A DNA stretch of 64,000 nt from Dehalogenimonas sp. WBC-2 (GCA_001005265.1 CP011392.1:1485902-1549901), one strand, 5' to 3'; counted from the first letter of the stretch, positions 45,610-57,297 are shown. The notes: generated by a model not told the origin, from the letters alone. Numbers and translations: made by a program.

Positions 45610-45628
45610 GGTCTAATACTTTAGTACT
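45610..45628 (+). promoter_or_regulatory. Conserved motif upstream of rdhA-7
   Basis: GGTCTAATACTTTAGTACT aligns with the rdhA-5 upstream repeat with one gap and few mismatches. It is 146 bases before the rdhA-7 start. The gap from 45480 to 45773 shows no gene. Confidence 0.5.
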
Positions 45629-45714
45629 AGTTATTTTATTACCACCATTAGGCTTATAGCTATCTTTCTTATACTATTTCTGTATATACACTTCTCTCTC
45701 GGCATTGTACTATA

Positions 45715-47146
45715 CAAAGGTATCAAGCTACACAGCCCTATAGTGGCTTGGTAATAATAAAAGAGGAGGATCAATGTCCACGTTCCACAGCACAGTCAGT
45801 CGCAGGGATTTTATGAAAGCGTTGGGGCTTTCCGCCGCAGGCCTGGGTGCCGCGGCTGCCACCGCCCCTGTTTTCCATGACCTTGATGAGTTATCAACAT
45901 CATCAACGGCATCACGAAAGCGTCCGTGGTATGTTAAAGAACGCGAAGCTCATCATCCAACAGTAGAACTTGATTGGGACCAGATTCATCGTTTTGATCA
46001 ACGTTTACAATGCCAGGCCAACAGCACTAATGCAAAATACGCAGGAGCCGAAGAATGGGCAAAGATTGCGGTTGAAGCGACAGAGTTTAAGAAAACAACT
46101 CTTGGCGGCAAGGGAAACACCCATAGGGATATGGCTTTATCGGGCTCTGCTTCTCGAGGCATCATCGGCACTCCCTACTCCGGAAGGGCTGGAGTTTCCG
46201 GAAAGGATACTTTGAAAACCTTCCTTCCTCCGGATTTTGTTAAGACTCCAGAACAAATGGGATTCCCTCAATGGACAGGAACACCGGAAGAAGCGGCTCA
46301 CATGCTTCGGGCGGCGGCCATATTCTATGGCGCCGGACAAGTAGGCTTTGCTAAATTGGATCAGAAGTTGGTCTTCACATATAGTAAAGGCGAAGCAAAC
46401 TCAACTAAATACATCGGTTCTTGGCCCCCACCGCTAAGTGCGGCACGCAGGATTGACATTGAAGATGTGGATCAGGGCTGGGACGACGGTGAAGTGGTTC
46501 ACCTGCCAAATAAGCCCCTGTGGGAAATCAGTGTTATGATCCCTATGGCTAGAGATGCCTGGAGAACCGCTCAATCAGATCGTTCTTCCGGACCTGCCGC
46601 TGCGGCTAACTCAAGCCGCTATCGCATCATGGAAATCGTCCAGCCTTGTATTCAGGGCTTTATTAAGAGCCTCGGGTATACTTGCTACGGGTACTTTGAG
46701 GGTTCCGGTGGTATCGTTCCCGCTCAGGCCAGTGCAGTACTGACCGGTATTGCAGAAATGGGCCGCCACAGTGAAGCGGTGATTGACCCGGAATATGGGG
46801 CTAATATGGGTTATTACAGCCTCTTAACAGATCTTCCCTTAGCTGAGGAGAATCCGATTGATGCCGGTATCTTCCGTTTCTGCCATTCCTGCCATAAGTG
46901 TGCCAATCAATGTCCTTCGGAATCTATCTCTCATGACTCTGAACCATCTTGGGAAGTTACTCAAGGAATTGGGACACCTTACAAGATCCCAAATATAAAT
47001 CAGGTGCCTGGGAAAAAGCTGTTCTGGACAGATATGCACTCTTGCATGAAATATCGAACAATCCACGGATGCAATGTCTGCCGTCCAAACTGTACTTTTA
47101 ATGTTAACTCAGGAGCTATGGCCCACCAGGTGATCAAATCAACGAT
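45715..47146 (+). repeat. Identical duplication tract, copy 1
   Basis: The sequence from about 58 bases before the rdhA-7 start to 47146 is repeated at 47624-49055 with no difference that I could find by eye, offset by 1909 bases. After this boundary the two copies differ at several synonymous positions within 100 bases. Confidence 0.85.
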
Positions 47147-47303
47147 CTCCACAACTCCTTTACTCAATGATTTCTTCTACAAAATGGGTGAGGTTTTTAA
47201 GTATGGCGCCGATAAAGATCCCGAGCTTTGGTGGGATCATCAATTACCAACATTTGGCTTTGAAACAACATCTACCACTTATGATGGTGGGTACAAAAGG
47301 TAG
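45774..47303 (+). CDS. rdhA: Reductive dehalogenase catalytic subunit (rdhA-7), duplicate of rdhA-8
   Basis: A 509-residue RdhA with leader SRRDFMKALGLSAAGLGAAAATAP and Fe-S motifs CHSCHKCANQCP (about 370-381) and C-x8-CNVC-x3-C. The encoded protein is identical to rdhA-8. The first 44 leader residues match rdhA-4 apart from position 3 (Thr for Gln) and residues near the end, suggesting exchange among 5' ends. The start follows AGAGGAGG. No rdhB is present. A terminator follows at 47334. Confidence 0.97.
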   Translation: MSTFHSTVSRRDFMKALGLSAAGLGAAAATAPVFHDLDELSTSSTASRKRPWYVKEREAHHPTVELDWDQIHRFDQRLQCQANSTNAKYAGAEEWAKIAVEATEFKKTTLGGKGNTHRDMALSGSASRGIIGTPYSGRAGVSGKDTLKTFLPPDFVKTPEQMGFPQWTGTPEEAAHMLRAAAIFYGAGQVGFAKLDQKLVFTYSKGEANSTKYIGSWPPPLSAARRIDIEDVDQGWDDGEVVHLPNKPLWEISVMIPMARDAWRTAQSDRSSGPAAAANSSRYRIMEIVQPCIQGFIKSLGYTCYGYFEGSGGIVPAQASAVLTGIAEMGRHSEAVIDPEYGANMGYYSLLTDLPLAEENPIDAGIFRFCHSCHKCANQCPSESISHDSEPSWEVTQGIGTPYKIPNINQVPGKKLFWTDMHSCMKYRTIHGCNVCRPNCTFNVNSGAMAHQVIKSTISTTPLLNDFFYKMGEVFKYGADKDPELWWDHQLPTFGFETTSTTYDGGYKR

Positions 47304-47333
47304 ACTACAGCCTCCTTACCAAGCTTGGTTTAG

Positions 47334-47366
47334 AAAGCCGAGGGGTTTCACCCTTCGGCTTTCTTT
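47334..47366 (+). terminator. Terminator after rdhA-7
   Basis: AAAGCCGAGGG pairs with CCCTTCGGCTTT (one G-T pair) and is followed by CTTTT. It is unrelated in sequence to the terminator after rdhA-8. Confidence 0.85.
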
Positions 47367-47517
47367 TATTGGTTGCTATGATCATTTCAGTCAACTTTTT
47401 TAATCTACACTAAATCTATATTTACTTCATAATCAGCTAAGGGTAATTTTTCAATACTCTCTAATTAAAGGAACAATAGATATTATTACTTGTAGTCTGG
47501 TATACTTTTAATATTTA

Positions 47518-47567
47518 CTATTAATGATTAGTCTTTTGGCTATCATTAATAGCTTATTTAGTACTAT
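47518..47567 (+). promoter_or_regulatory. Inverted repeat and shared motif upstream of rdhA-8
   Basis: CTATTAATGAT (47518-47528) pairs perfectly with ATCATTAATAG (47542-47552). TTAGTACTA, shared with the upstream motif of rdhA-7, follows at 47558-47567. It lies 115-165 bases before the rdhA-8 start, in a gap of about 315 bases with no gene. Confidence 0.5.
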
Positions 47568-47623
47568 ATCTATACCTATTCTGTATATACATTCCTTCTC
47601 CAATATTATATTATTTGTATTAT

Positions 47624-49055
47624 CAAAGGTATCAAGCTACACAGCCCTATAGTGGCTTGGTAATAATAAAAGAGGAGGATCAATGTCCACGTTCCACAGC
47701 ACAGTCAGTCGCAGGGATTTTATGAAAGCGTTGGGGCTTTCCGCCGCAGGCCTGGGTGCCGCGGCTGCCACCGCCCCTGTTTTCCATGACCTTGATGAGT
47801 TATCAACATCATCAACGGCATCACGAAAGCGTCCGTGGTATGTTAAAGAACGCGAAGCTCATCATCCAACAGTAGAACTTGATTGGGACCAGATTCATCG
47901 TTTTGATCAACGTTTACAATGCCAGGCCAACAGCACTAATGCAAAATACGCAGGAGCCGAAGAATGGGCAAAGATTGCGGTTGAAGCGACAGAGTTTAAG
48001 AAAACAACTCTTGGCGGCAAGGGAAACACCCATAGGGATATGGCTTTATCGGGCTCTGCTTCTCGAGGCATCATCGGCACTCCCTACTCCGGAAGGGCTG
48101 GAGTTTCCGGAAAGGATACTTTGAAAACCTTCCTTCCTCCGGATTTTGTTAAGACTCCAGAACAAATGGGATTCCCTCAATGGACAGGAACACCGGAAGA
48201 AGCGGCTCACATGCTTCGGGCGGCGGCCATATTCTATGGCGCCGGACAAGTAGGCTTTGCTAAATTGGATCAGAAGTTGGTCTTCACATATAGTAAAGGC
48301 GAAGCAAACTCAACTAAATACATCGGTTCTTGGCCCCCACCGCTAAGTGCGGCACGCAGGATTGACATTGAAGATGTGGATCAGGGCTGGGACGACGGTG
48401 AAGTGGTTCACCTGCCAAATAAGCCCCTGTGGGAAATCAGTGTTATGATCCCTATGGCTAGAGATGCCTGGAGAACCGCTCAATCAGATCGTTCTTCCGG
48501 ACCTGCCGCTGCGGCTAACTCAAGCCGCTATCGCATCATGGAAATCGTCCAGCCTTGTATTCAGGGCTTTATTAAGAGCCTCGGGTATACTTGCTACGGG
48601 TACTTTGAGGGTTCCGGTGGTATCGTTCCCGCTCAGGCCAGTGCAGTACTGACCGGTATTGCAGAAATGGGCCGCCACAGTGAAGCGGTGATTGACCCGG
48701 AATATGGGGCTAATATGGGTTATTACAGCCTCTTAACAGATCTTCCCTTAGCTGAGGAGAATCCGATTGATGCCGGTATCTTCCGTTTCTGCCATTCCTG
48801 CCATAAGTGTGCCAATCAATGTCCTTCGGAATCTATCTCTCATGACTCTGAACCATCTTGGGAAGTTACTCAAGGAATTGGGACACCTTACAAGATCCCA
48901 AATATAAATCAGGTGCCTGGGAAAAAGCTGTTCTGGACAGATATGCACTCTTGCATGAAATATCGAACAATCCACGGATGCAATGTCTGCCGTCCAAACT
49001 GTACTTTTAATGTTAACTCAGGAGCTATGGCCCACCAGGTGATCAAATCAACGAT
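47624..49055 (+). repeat. Identical duplication tract, copy 2
   Basis: Counterpart of 45715-47146. It includes the ribosome-binding site, the leader and about 1.37 kb of coding sequence of rdhA-8. Flanks on both sides are diverged but still related on the upstream side. Confidence 0.85.
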
Positions 49056-49212
49056 TTCCACTACTCCGTTGCTCAATGATTTCTTCTACAAAATGGGTGA
49101 GGTGTTTAAGTACGGTGCCGATAAAGATCCCGAACTTTGGTGGGATCATCAATTACCAACATTTGGCTTTGAAACAACATCTACCACTTATGATGGTGGG
49201 TACAAAAGGTAG
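47683..49212 (+). CDS. rdhA: Reductive dehalogenase catalytic subunit (rdhA-8), duplicate of rdhA-7
   Basis: A 509-residue RdhA identical in protein sequence to rdhA-7, with the same leader, Fe-S motifs and AGAGGAGG site. DNA differences are limited to the last 160 bases and are all silent (for example at 49056, 49062 and 49068). The downstream hairpin is different. Identical products from two transcripts may simply raise dosage, or the pair may be kept alike by gene conversion. No rdhB is present. Confidence 0.97.
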   Translation: MSTFHSTVSRRDFMKALGLSAAGLGAAAATAPVFHDLDELSTSSTASRKRPWYVKEREAHHPTVELDWDQIHRFDQRLQCQANSTNAKYAGAEEWAKIAVEATEFKKTTLGGKGNTHRDMALSGSASRGIIGTPYSGRAGVSGKDTLKTFLPPDFVKTPEQMGFPQWTGTPEEAAHMLRAAAIFYGAGQVGFAKLDQKLVFTYSKGEANSTKYIGSWPPPLSAARRIDIEDVDQGWDDGEVVHLPNKPLWEISVMIPMARDAWRTAQSDRSSGPAAAANSSRYRIMEIVQPCIQGFIKSLGYTCYGYFEGSGGIVPAQASAVLTGIAEMGRHSEAVIDPEYGANMGYYSLLTDLPLAEENPIDAGIFRFCHSCHKCANQCPSESISHDSEPSWEVTQGIGTPYKIPNINQVPGKKLFWTDMHSCMKYRTIHGCNVCRPNCTFNVNSGAMAHQVIKSTISTTPLLNDFFYKMGEVFKYGADKDPELWWDHQLPTFGFETTSTTYDGGYKR

Positions 49213-49241
49213 ACTATAAACCCTTAGAAAGCATGGTCTAA

Positions 49242-49275
49242 AAAGTCGGGGAGTGAAACTCCCCGACTTTCTTTT
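49242..49275 (+). terminator. Rho-independent terminator after rdhA-8
   Basis: AAAGTCGGGGAGT pairs perfectly with ACTCCCCGACTTT around GAA, followed by CTTTT. Confidence 0.92.
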
Positions 49276-49550
49276 ATTGCGCTCTTTCAATCCGGGGCAA
49301 ACCAACAAGCAGAAATGACGCGTGAAATCTGAATAAATTACTAGACAGACTTTTCCCTTCATATAAGACCGACATCGCTACCCCAAAAAAGGCCCCCGTT
49401 GATTGCACCTGGACTTCTTCTTTCTAAAATTAGGTGCTTTCCCTGTGAAAATTAGGTGTTTTCCACAATTACATGAACAGAATAAAACCAGCTATCATCA
49501 CCTCAGATATATCTGGTTTTATTATTCCTACGGCAAAAAGGAGAAGGATT

Positions 49551-49922
49551 ATGGGCAATAAACCAATCTCAGTCATGCTATCAACCATTCTGCTGCTGAC
49601 AATTATGGGGATAATAGGTCTTACAGGCTGTACGACAGACCCAACACCCACTACAACGGCAACAGTTACGACCACCACTCCCCCTGTACTTACCACCACT
49701 CCAATGACAGCACAGTTATACGCTGATAACTGCGCTGGGTGTCACGGTATAAACCGCGAAGGAGGATTAGGGCCCCCACTGACACCAACTTCACCAGCTA
49801 TCGCCAGATTCGCCACCGCAGGTGCACTGTATGATAATATCGTAAATCACTACCCCGCAAGGATTCTGGGCGTGAGTGTACAGAGAGAACTGGCAGCCTA
49901 CCTCTGGCAAGAAACTCATTAA
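49551..49922 (+). CDS. Monohaem c-type cytochrome lipoprotein
   Basis: A 123-residue exported protein. The leader ends LLTIMGIIGLTGC, a lipobox. A linker of about 25 residues is rich in Thr and Pro (TPTTTATVTTTTPP). The domain has one haem site CAGCH near residue 64, followed by GLGPPLTPTSPAIARFATAG and a C-terminal helix with AAYLW. A distal Met ligand is not obvious. The start at 49551 has AAGGAGAAGG upstream; the frame extends 5' without a leader. It sits just after the rdhA array and could carry electrons at the cell surface, but this is unproven. Confidence 0.85.
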   Translation: MGNKPISVMLSTILLLTIMGIIGLTGCTTDPTPTTTATVTTTTPPVLTTTPMTAQLYADNCAGCHGINREGGLGPPLTPTSPAIARFATAGALYDNIVNHYPARILGVSVQRELAAYLWQETH

Positions 49923-49953
49923 ATAATCTGATGCTTCACCAAGCAGCACAAAA

Positions 49954-49986
49954 AAATAGCCCCTTCTCTAGAGAAAGGGGCTATTT
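49954..49986 (+). terminator. Terminator after the cytochrome gene
   Basis: AAATAGCCCCTTCTC pairs with GAGAAAGGGGCTATTT with one bulged base. A-runs and T-runs flank it, so it could act in both directions. Confidence 0.85.
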
Positions 49987-50136
49987 AGCTACTCTATTAC
50001 AGCATGCCTAGCTTTCCGGCGCTTTGATCGTTAGCTGACTGTTTATGCCCGGATTCTTATAGAAATTGAAGCGATTCCGATCAATTACATGAACCGTAAA
50101 TCTGAAACGAGGAAGGGCTACCTATTCAGCCAGCGG

Positions 50137-50625
50137 TTAAGAGAGGCTTGAAATCGCGGTCGGGATGATGTCGGGATCTTTCTCACCGACCTGGATCTGG
50201 ACCCCGAGTCCTCCCCCGCTAGCGGTGATAACATTCAGACATAACTGTCCTTCGACTCCTTGCGGGAACTGTACCGTAACCGGGAATTGGGTCATCGAAC
50301 TTGTCTGGACGTTGAACTCACCATGGGCTATCTCCCATTCGTTGCCGCTGGCCTGATCAAACAGGACAACCCGATAGCCATCTGACCAGGTTGGGACATT
50401 CTGGAGAGGGTTATCGAACTGGACTTGGAATACCGCATGACTGCCGACTTGGTGCCCATCGGCGTATCCCATGACTCTGACTATCTGCCCATCGTCCGAT
50501 GTCCAAAAGTTATTGAAAGGGCTTCCCAAGACTGGAAGTTCCGGGACTTTGTCGCAACCGGTAAATATAAACGCCGACAGGGTCAGGAGTGCAACAATGA
50601 TCGAAGGAAATGCCTTTTGTCGCAT
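50137..50625 (-). CDS. Hypothetical lipoprotein
   Basis: A 162-residue exported protein with the leader FPSIIVALLTLSAFIFTGC. The mature part is beta-rich (VRVMGYADGHQVGSHAVFQVQF, YRVVLFDQASGNEWEI, FPVTVQFPQGVEGQLCLNVI). I do not recognise a family. The start at 50625 was chosen because GGAG lies seven bases before it; another ATG is four codons upstream. It reads in the same direction as, and downstream of, the rRNA genes. Confidence 0.75.
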   Translation of the reverse strand: MRQKAFPSIIVALLTLSAFIFTGCDKVPELPVLGSPFNNFWTSDDGQIVRVMGYADGHQVGSHAVFQVQFDNPLQNVPTWSDGYRVVLFDQASGNEWEIAHGEFNVQTSSMTQFPVTVQFPQGVEGQLCLNVITASGGGLGVQIQVGEKDPDIIPTAISSLS

Positions 50626-50760
50626 TACGTTCTCCATGTTTTCTCAGCCTAATTATAACACCGCAGTCAACAAGTCATATCGGCATTATTCTTTTCGACG
50701 ATCGGAGGAAAAAACAAAAAGCCCTGTCTTTCAACAGAGCTTAGAGTTAAATATAAAAAG

Positions 50761-50881
50761 TCTCCTGGCAATGGCATATTTTCCACAAGGGGTCGCCCCC
50801 TCAGTATCGTCTGCGCTGATGCGTTTCACGGCCGTGTTCGGGATGGGAACGGGTGGTACCACATCGCTCTAATCACCAGAA
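50761..50881 (-). rRNA. rrf: 5S ribosomal RNA
   Basis: The minus strand begins TCTGGTGATTAGAGCG, has the conserved CACCCGTTCCCATCCCGAACACGG segment, and ends GCCATTGCCAGGAGA with terminal complementarity. It follows the 23S gene after about 80 bases. End positions are good to a few bases. Confidence 0.95.
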
Positions 50882-50959
50882 GACTCTCTAACAAAGTAAT
50901 TAAGTTTTTAATCTGAACCTTGGAATACTGCCACATTTCTTCAGTTATCTCAACTCTGA

Positions 50960-53925
<2,966 letters not shown>

Positions 53926-54082
53926 TTTGAGATAACCTTACTATTTTATGGCAGTATTCAGTTTTAAAGGTTCAGTATAAATAAGAAACGGCCTGGTGTT
54001 CGCACCAAGCCGTCTTGGTTAACACCGTTTCCTGCGCTTTATGTCGCTATGTTTATCATCATGTTTTTCAAACGCGAAGAGT

Positions 54083-54112
54083 ATAATAGCATGGGATAAC
54101 AAATCGTGTCAA
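54083..54112 (-). promoter_or_regulatory. Promoter of the 23S-5S transcript
   Basis: On the minus strand TTGACA (54112-54107) is followed after 18 bases by TATTAT (54088-54083), or by an overlapping TATACT. It precedes a leader of about 150 bases that contains a hairpin (about 53991-54035). The gap to the right (54117-54317) has a degenerate TCGTCCTGCTTTCACGAAGAATGAC element and no gene. Confidence 0.6.
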
Positions 54113-54317
54113 GGGCTTACGTAGCTTTGAGACAAAGAGACTGTAGAAATATTTTCAGTAATTTTTCCGGCACGAGGACTCTACTGTAACCCGGGCAGAC
54201 AAAAGAGGAAGACCTTCGTCCTGCTTTCACGAAGAATGACAATGGGTGGGGCGGGTGCTTGCTACGCTCAGGAAGGGATATTTTTCAAGTTACGAGGCAT
54301 GCAAAACAAGTAAGTTG

Positions 54318-55153
54318 CTATAAACCGTGTAATGTTACCGGGAGTTCAAAAAACCGGCCGTAATCCTCAACCGCGGACCGGAGCGATGCTTTCTCATGTT
54401 CACCGAGTTCCCGAAAAGGGTTCAAAATCAGATCGATTCCTTTAGAGCACGTTAACCTTTTCCAGGTGCCGGCGACAGTTCCGTTTAAAATGATGACCGC
54501 AGTCAAGGCGTTACCCATTGAAATCATCGTTTCTATATAACGTCCCTGGGCGATATCACTTCTATCTTTATAGGCAATGGTGTATTCATCGTAAAGCGAA
54601 AGGAGCAAAGCTTTGGTAGGGCTGGGCTTTTTTTCGACATTGAACGGCTTGAAATAGTAGACCTTGTTATCAACAGACCGGAATCGAAGTCAGCCTTGAC
54701 CGATGCCAGCGCCGCCCTGGCATCGGTCACTGACAACCCGCTCCACCAGACAAAATCTGCCAATTGAGCAGGGCCGTGCGATATGAAATACTTCGACGCA
54801 AGTTTCGCCAGGGATTGCTCGCGCGTCAAGGTAGCGGTGCGGGGCACCGGGGGGCCGTTAGATATAGTATCCACCTTATATCTTCAGGCAATACGAAATG
54901 CCAGGTAGGGCGCATCACATGGGTCCTTAGTATTCCCTCCTTCATTGAAAGCTGCGTCAACGGTATTCTCAGTCGCGTCTTTCATCCGGAGGCCGACACC
55001 CCACTTGGCAGCGGTGAAATCCTGACATTGGATAGCACCGAAAAGAGCAACTACGTCCCGCGGATTTACAAAATTGGTTTCGGCTAGACGCTGATTCCGC
55101 AAGCGCAAGTTGATTACATTGAATGAATCAATATTATCTACCGATTTTACCAC
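54318..55153 (-). pseudogene. Winged-helix DNA-binding (AlkZ-like) protein, decayed
   Basis: Three fragments in different frames match one family in order. RLRNQRLAETNFVNPRDVVALFGAIQCQDF lies at the 5' end (55153 leftwards). After a frameshift comes ILRTHVMRPTWHFVLPEDIRW, and after a gap TREQSLAKLASKYFISHGPAQLADFVWWSGL. A last frame has LLLSLYDEYTIAYKDR and continues to 54318. The family includes DNA glycosylases such as AlkZ. The total is shorter than the usual 370-400 residues, so there are internal deletions as well as at least two frame changes. Confidence 0.75.
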
Positions 55154-55214
55154 ACGCTTGCCCTTCCCCCTATCCTCCTGCCATAATGCTCTTATCCTTA
55201 CTTATGGAGCGTGT

Positions 55215-55889
55215 ATGGCTGAAACATCCCCTTCCATTAATACTCCGGCATACTACAGTGTAGCCTTCTGGCGGCGGTGGGCCCGGCTTTATGACCGTAC
55301 GGTCACCCTGTCATTCCTACCCTTTGGCGGTGAGAAGAAATTCAGGCGCAATTTCGTCGCCCTGGCAAAGCTTAAAACGACAGACCGAGTACTGGATATC
55401 TGCTGCGGCACAGGTTCTACAACAGCTATCATCGCCCCGGAAACAGATCAGGGGCATGTCACCGGTGTGGATCTATCACCGGATATGTTAGCCGTAGCCC
55501 GGAAAAAGGTAACAGCGACCTGGGTCAGTTTTCAAAACGCCAGCGTTGACGCTTTGCCTTTCAGCGATAAATCATTTGACCATGTCATCTGCTCCTACGG
55601 CCTGCACGAGATTCCCGAAAAAATCCGGATGACGGCAATAAAGGAAGCCTTCAGGGTGTTGAAATCCGGCGGTAAGTTCCTGGTTTTAGATTATCATCTG
55701 CCACGGCGCTTTCCGGCGCGTCAGGCCATCGGCACATTCGTCCGAGTCTTTGAGCACGACATAGCCTACCGCATGATGAGGGGCAACCTGGCTGAAGAGA
55801 TGACAGCGGCGGGTTTTGATGTCCAATCAAAAAGGGAAGCGCTGGGTGGTATGTTTCAAATAATCGTAAGTGCTAAAGGCCAATCATAG
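55215..55889 (+). CDS. Class I SAM-dependent methyltransferase (UbiE-like)
   Basis: A 224-residue methyltransferase with motif I VLDICCGTGSTTAI near residues 60-73, motif II TGVDLSPDML, and the UbiE-like VDALPFSDKSFDHVICSYGLHEI. The substrate may be a quinone precursor or another small molecule; this cannot be decided. The start at 55215 follows GGAG; the frame is open further upstream over the AlkZ-like relic but without homology. It precedes nadA. Confidence 0.82.
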   Translation: MAETSPSINTPAYYSVAFWRRWARLYDRTVTLSFLPFGGEKKFRRNFVALAKLKTTDRVLDICCGTGSTTAIIAPETDQGHVTGVDLSPDMLAVARKKVTATWVSFQNASVDALPFSDKSFDHVICSYGLHEIPEKIRMTAIKEAFRVLKSGGKFLVLDYHLPRRFPARQAIGTFVRVFEHDIAYRMMRGNLAEEMTAAGFDVQSKREALGGMFQIIVSAKGQS

Positions 55890-55951
55890 GAAACACTCTG
55901 CCGCTAAATAATCCGGGTGATAGCAAACTCACGCGGAAAGGGTAGATTTTG

Positions 55952-56863
55952 ATGAACAACGATGATATCACGATCAAAATTCAAAGTCTTAAAAAAGAAA
56001 AAAATGCCGTTATCCTGGCACACAATTATCAGTTGGGAGAAATTCAGGATATCGCCGATTTTGTGGGCGATTCACTTGAACTATCACAGAAAGCAGCGGC
56101 GACAGGGGCAAAACTGATCATCTTCTGCGGCGTACATTTCATGGCCGAAACGGCGGCCATCATTGCTCCAGGCAGTAAAGTGGTACTGCCGGACGCCCAT
56201 GCCGGTTGTCCCATGGCCGATATGATAACCGCCGCCAGGCTAAGAAGAATGAAAAATGAGTTGCCGGGACGCCCGGTAGTTTGTTATGTCAACTCTACCG
56301 CGGAGGTCAAGGCTGAGAGCGATATCTGCTGCACCTCAGCTAACGCGGTCAAAGTGGTAGAGAGTCTGCCGGACGATGAGATCATCTTTGTTCCGGATCA
56401 GTATCTTGGTTTTTACGTCCAGCAGCAAACAGGTAAACACATTCATTTTTGGCCAGGCTATTGCCCCACCCATGCCCGTATCCTGCCAGAACATATCCTT
56501 GAACTAAAAGCCGCGCACCCAAACGCCATGGCGATGGTTCATCCGGAATGCAGACCTGAGGTAGCAGCGGTGGCCGACACAGTGCTGTCCACCGGCGGCA
56601 TGATCCGATACGCAAAGAACCCCGAATATAACGAATTTATTGTCGGCACAGAGATGGGAATCATCCATCGCCTGCGAAAAGAGAATCCGGGCAAAAAATT
56701 CTACCCCGTTTCGGAGCAGGCCGTTTGCCCCAATATGAAGCTCATCACCATTGATAAAGTACTCTATTCACTTGAAACAGAGTCACATGAAGTAACGGTG
56801 CCGGAAGATGTGGCTCATAGAGCAAAGAGGGCAATTGAGAGGATGCTGGAGATTAAAGCCTGA
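55952..56863 (+). CDS. nadA: Quinolinate synthase
   Basis: A 303-residue NadA that condenses iminoaspartate with dihydroxyacetone phosphate to quinolinate in NAD synthesis. Typical motifs are ILAHNYQLGEIQDIADFVGDSLELSQ, FCGVHFMAETA, HPECRPEV and CPNMK. The three cysteines that hold the 4Fe-4S cluster appear to be those in DAHAGCPMAD, HPECRPEV and the late CPNMK. ATG 55952 is preferred over the TTG just before it. nadB and nadC are not in the window. Confidence 0.95.
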   Translation: MNNDDITIKIQSLKKEKNAVILAHNYQLGEIQDIADFVGDSLELSQKAAATGAKLIIFCGVHFMAETAAIIAPGSKVVLPDAHAGCPMADMITAARLRRMKNELPGRPVVCYVNSTAEVKAESDICCTSANAVKVVESLPDDEIIFVPDQYLGFYVQQQTGKHIHFWPGYCPTHARILPEHILELKAAHPNAMAMVHPECRPEVAAVADTVLSTGGMIRYAKNPEYNEFIVGTEMGIIHRLRKENPGKKFYPVSEQAVCPNMKLITIDKVLYSLETESHEVTVPEDVAHRAKRAIERMLEIKA

Positions 56864-56898
56864 AGTCATTTTAACGGCTTCAAGAATTGAGATAAAAG

Positions 56899-57249
56899 AT
56901 GAATAACTTTAACCATATTCTAGTCATGATAACCGCCGCCGACAACGAGGAAGCCAGACTTATTGCCAAGGTGCTGCTGGAGCAAAGAAAAGCCGGTTGT
57001 GTCAGTATTATGGATGGCATTAATTCAGCATATTGGTGGAAGGGCGAGATTGAGAATTCCACCGAAAGCCTGTTGGTGGCCAAAACCAGTGCCGGACTGC
57101 TCAACGATCTGATTACTACGGTCAAGGAGATCCACAGCTACGAAACGCCGGAAATTGTCGCGCTGCCGATCATCGGCGGCAACGCCGATTACCTGGAATG
57201 GCTGGATGAATCACTGGAAACCGAAGGTTCCGAAAACACAACCTCATAG
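56899..57249 (+). CDS. cutA: Divalent-cation tolerance protein CutA
   Basis: A 116-residue CutA1-like protein with LVMITAADNEEARLIAKVLLEQRKAGCVSI, YWWKGEIE and VKEIHSYETPEIVALPI. CutA forms very stable trimers and was named for copper tolerance; its real role is unclear. It lies 35 bases after nadA, in the same direction, and before cysE. Confidence 0.93.
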   Translation: MNNFNHILVMITAADNEEARLIAKVLLEQRKAGCVSIMDGINSAYWWKGEIENSTESLLVAKTSAGLLNDLITTVKEIHSYETPEIVALPIIGGNADYLEWLDESLETEGSENTTS

Positions 57250-57297
57250 CTATTGTGGGCTTCTCAGGCGTATAATAACCGCAATTCAGACTGAACT

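Noticed and set aside
45970-49000. Matching pairs of short frames in other reading frames of rdhA-7 and rdhA-8
   Set aside because: These are shadows of the duplicated genes. Their identity only confirms that the DNA, not just the protein, is duplicated.
49426-49464. Short direct repeat AAAATTAGGTG in two copies
   Set aside because: Two copies of about 17 bases spaced 22 bases apart, without element ends or a gene; too little to call a mobile element.
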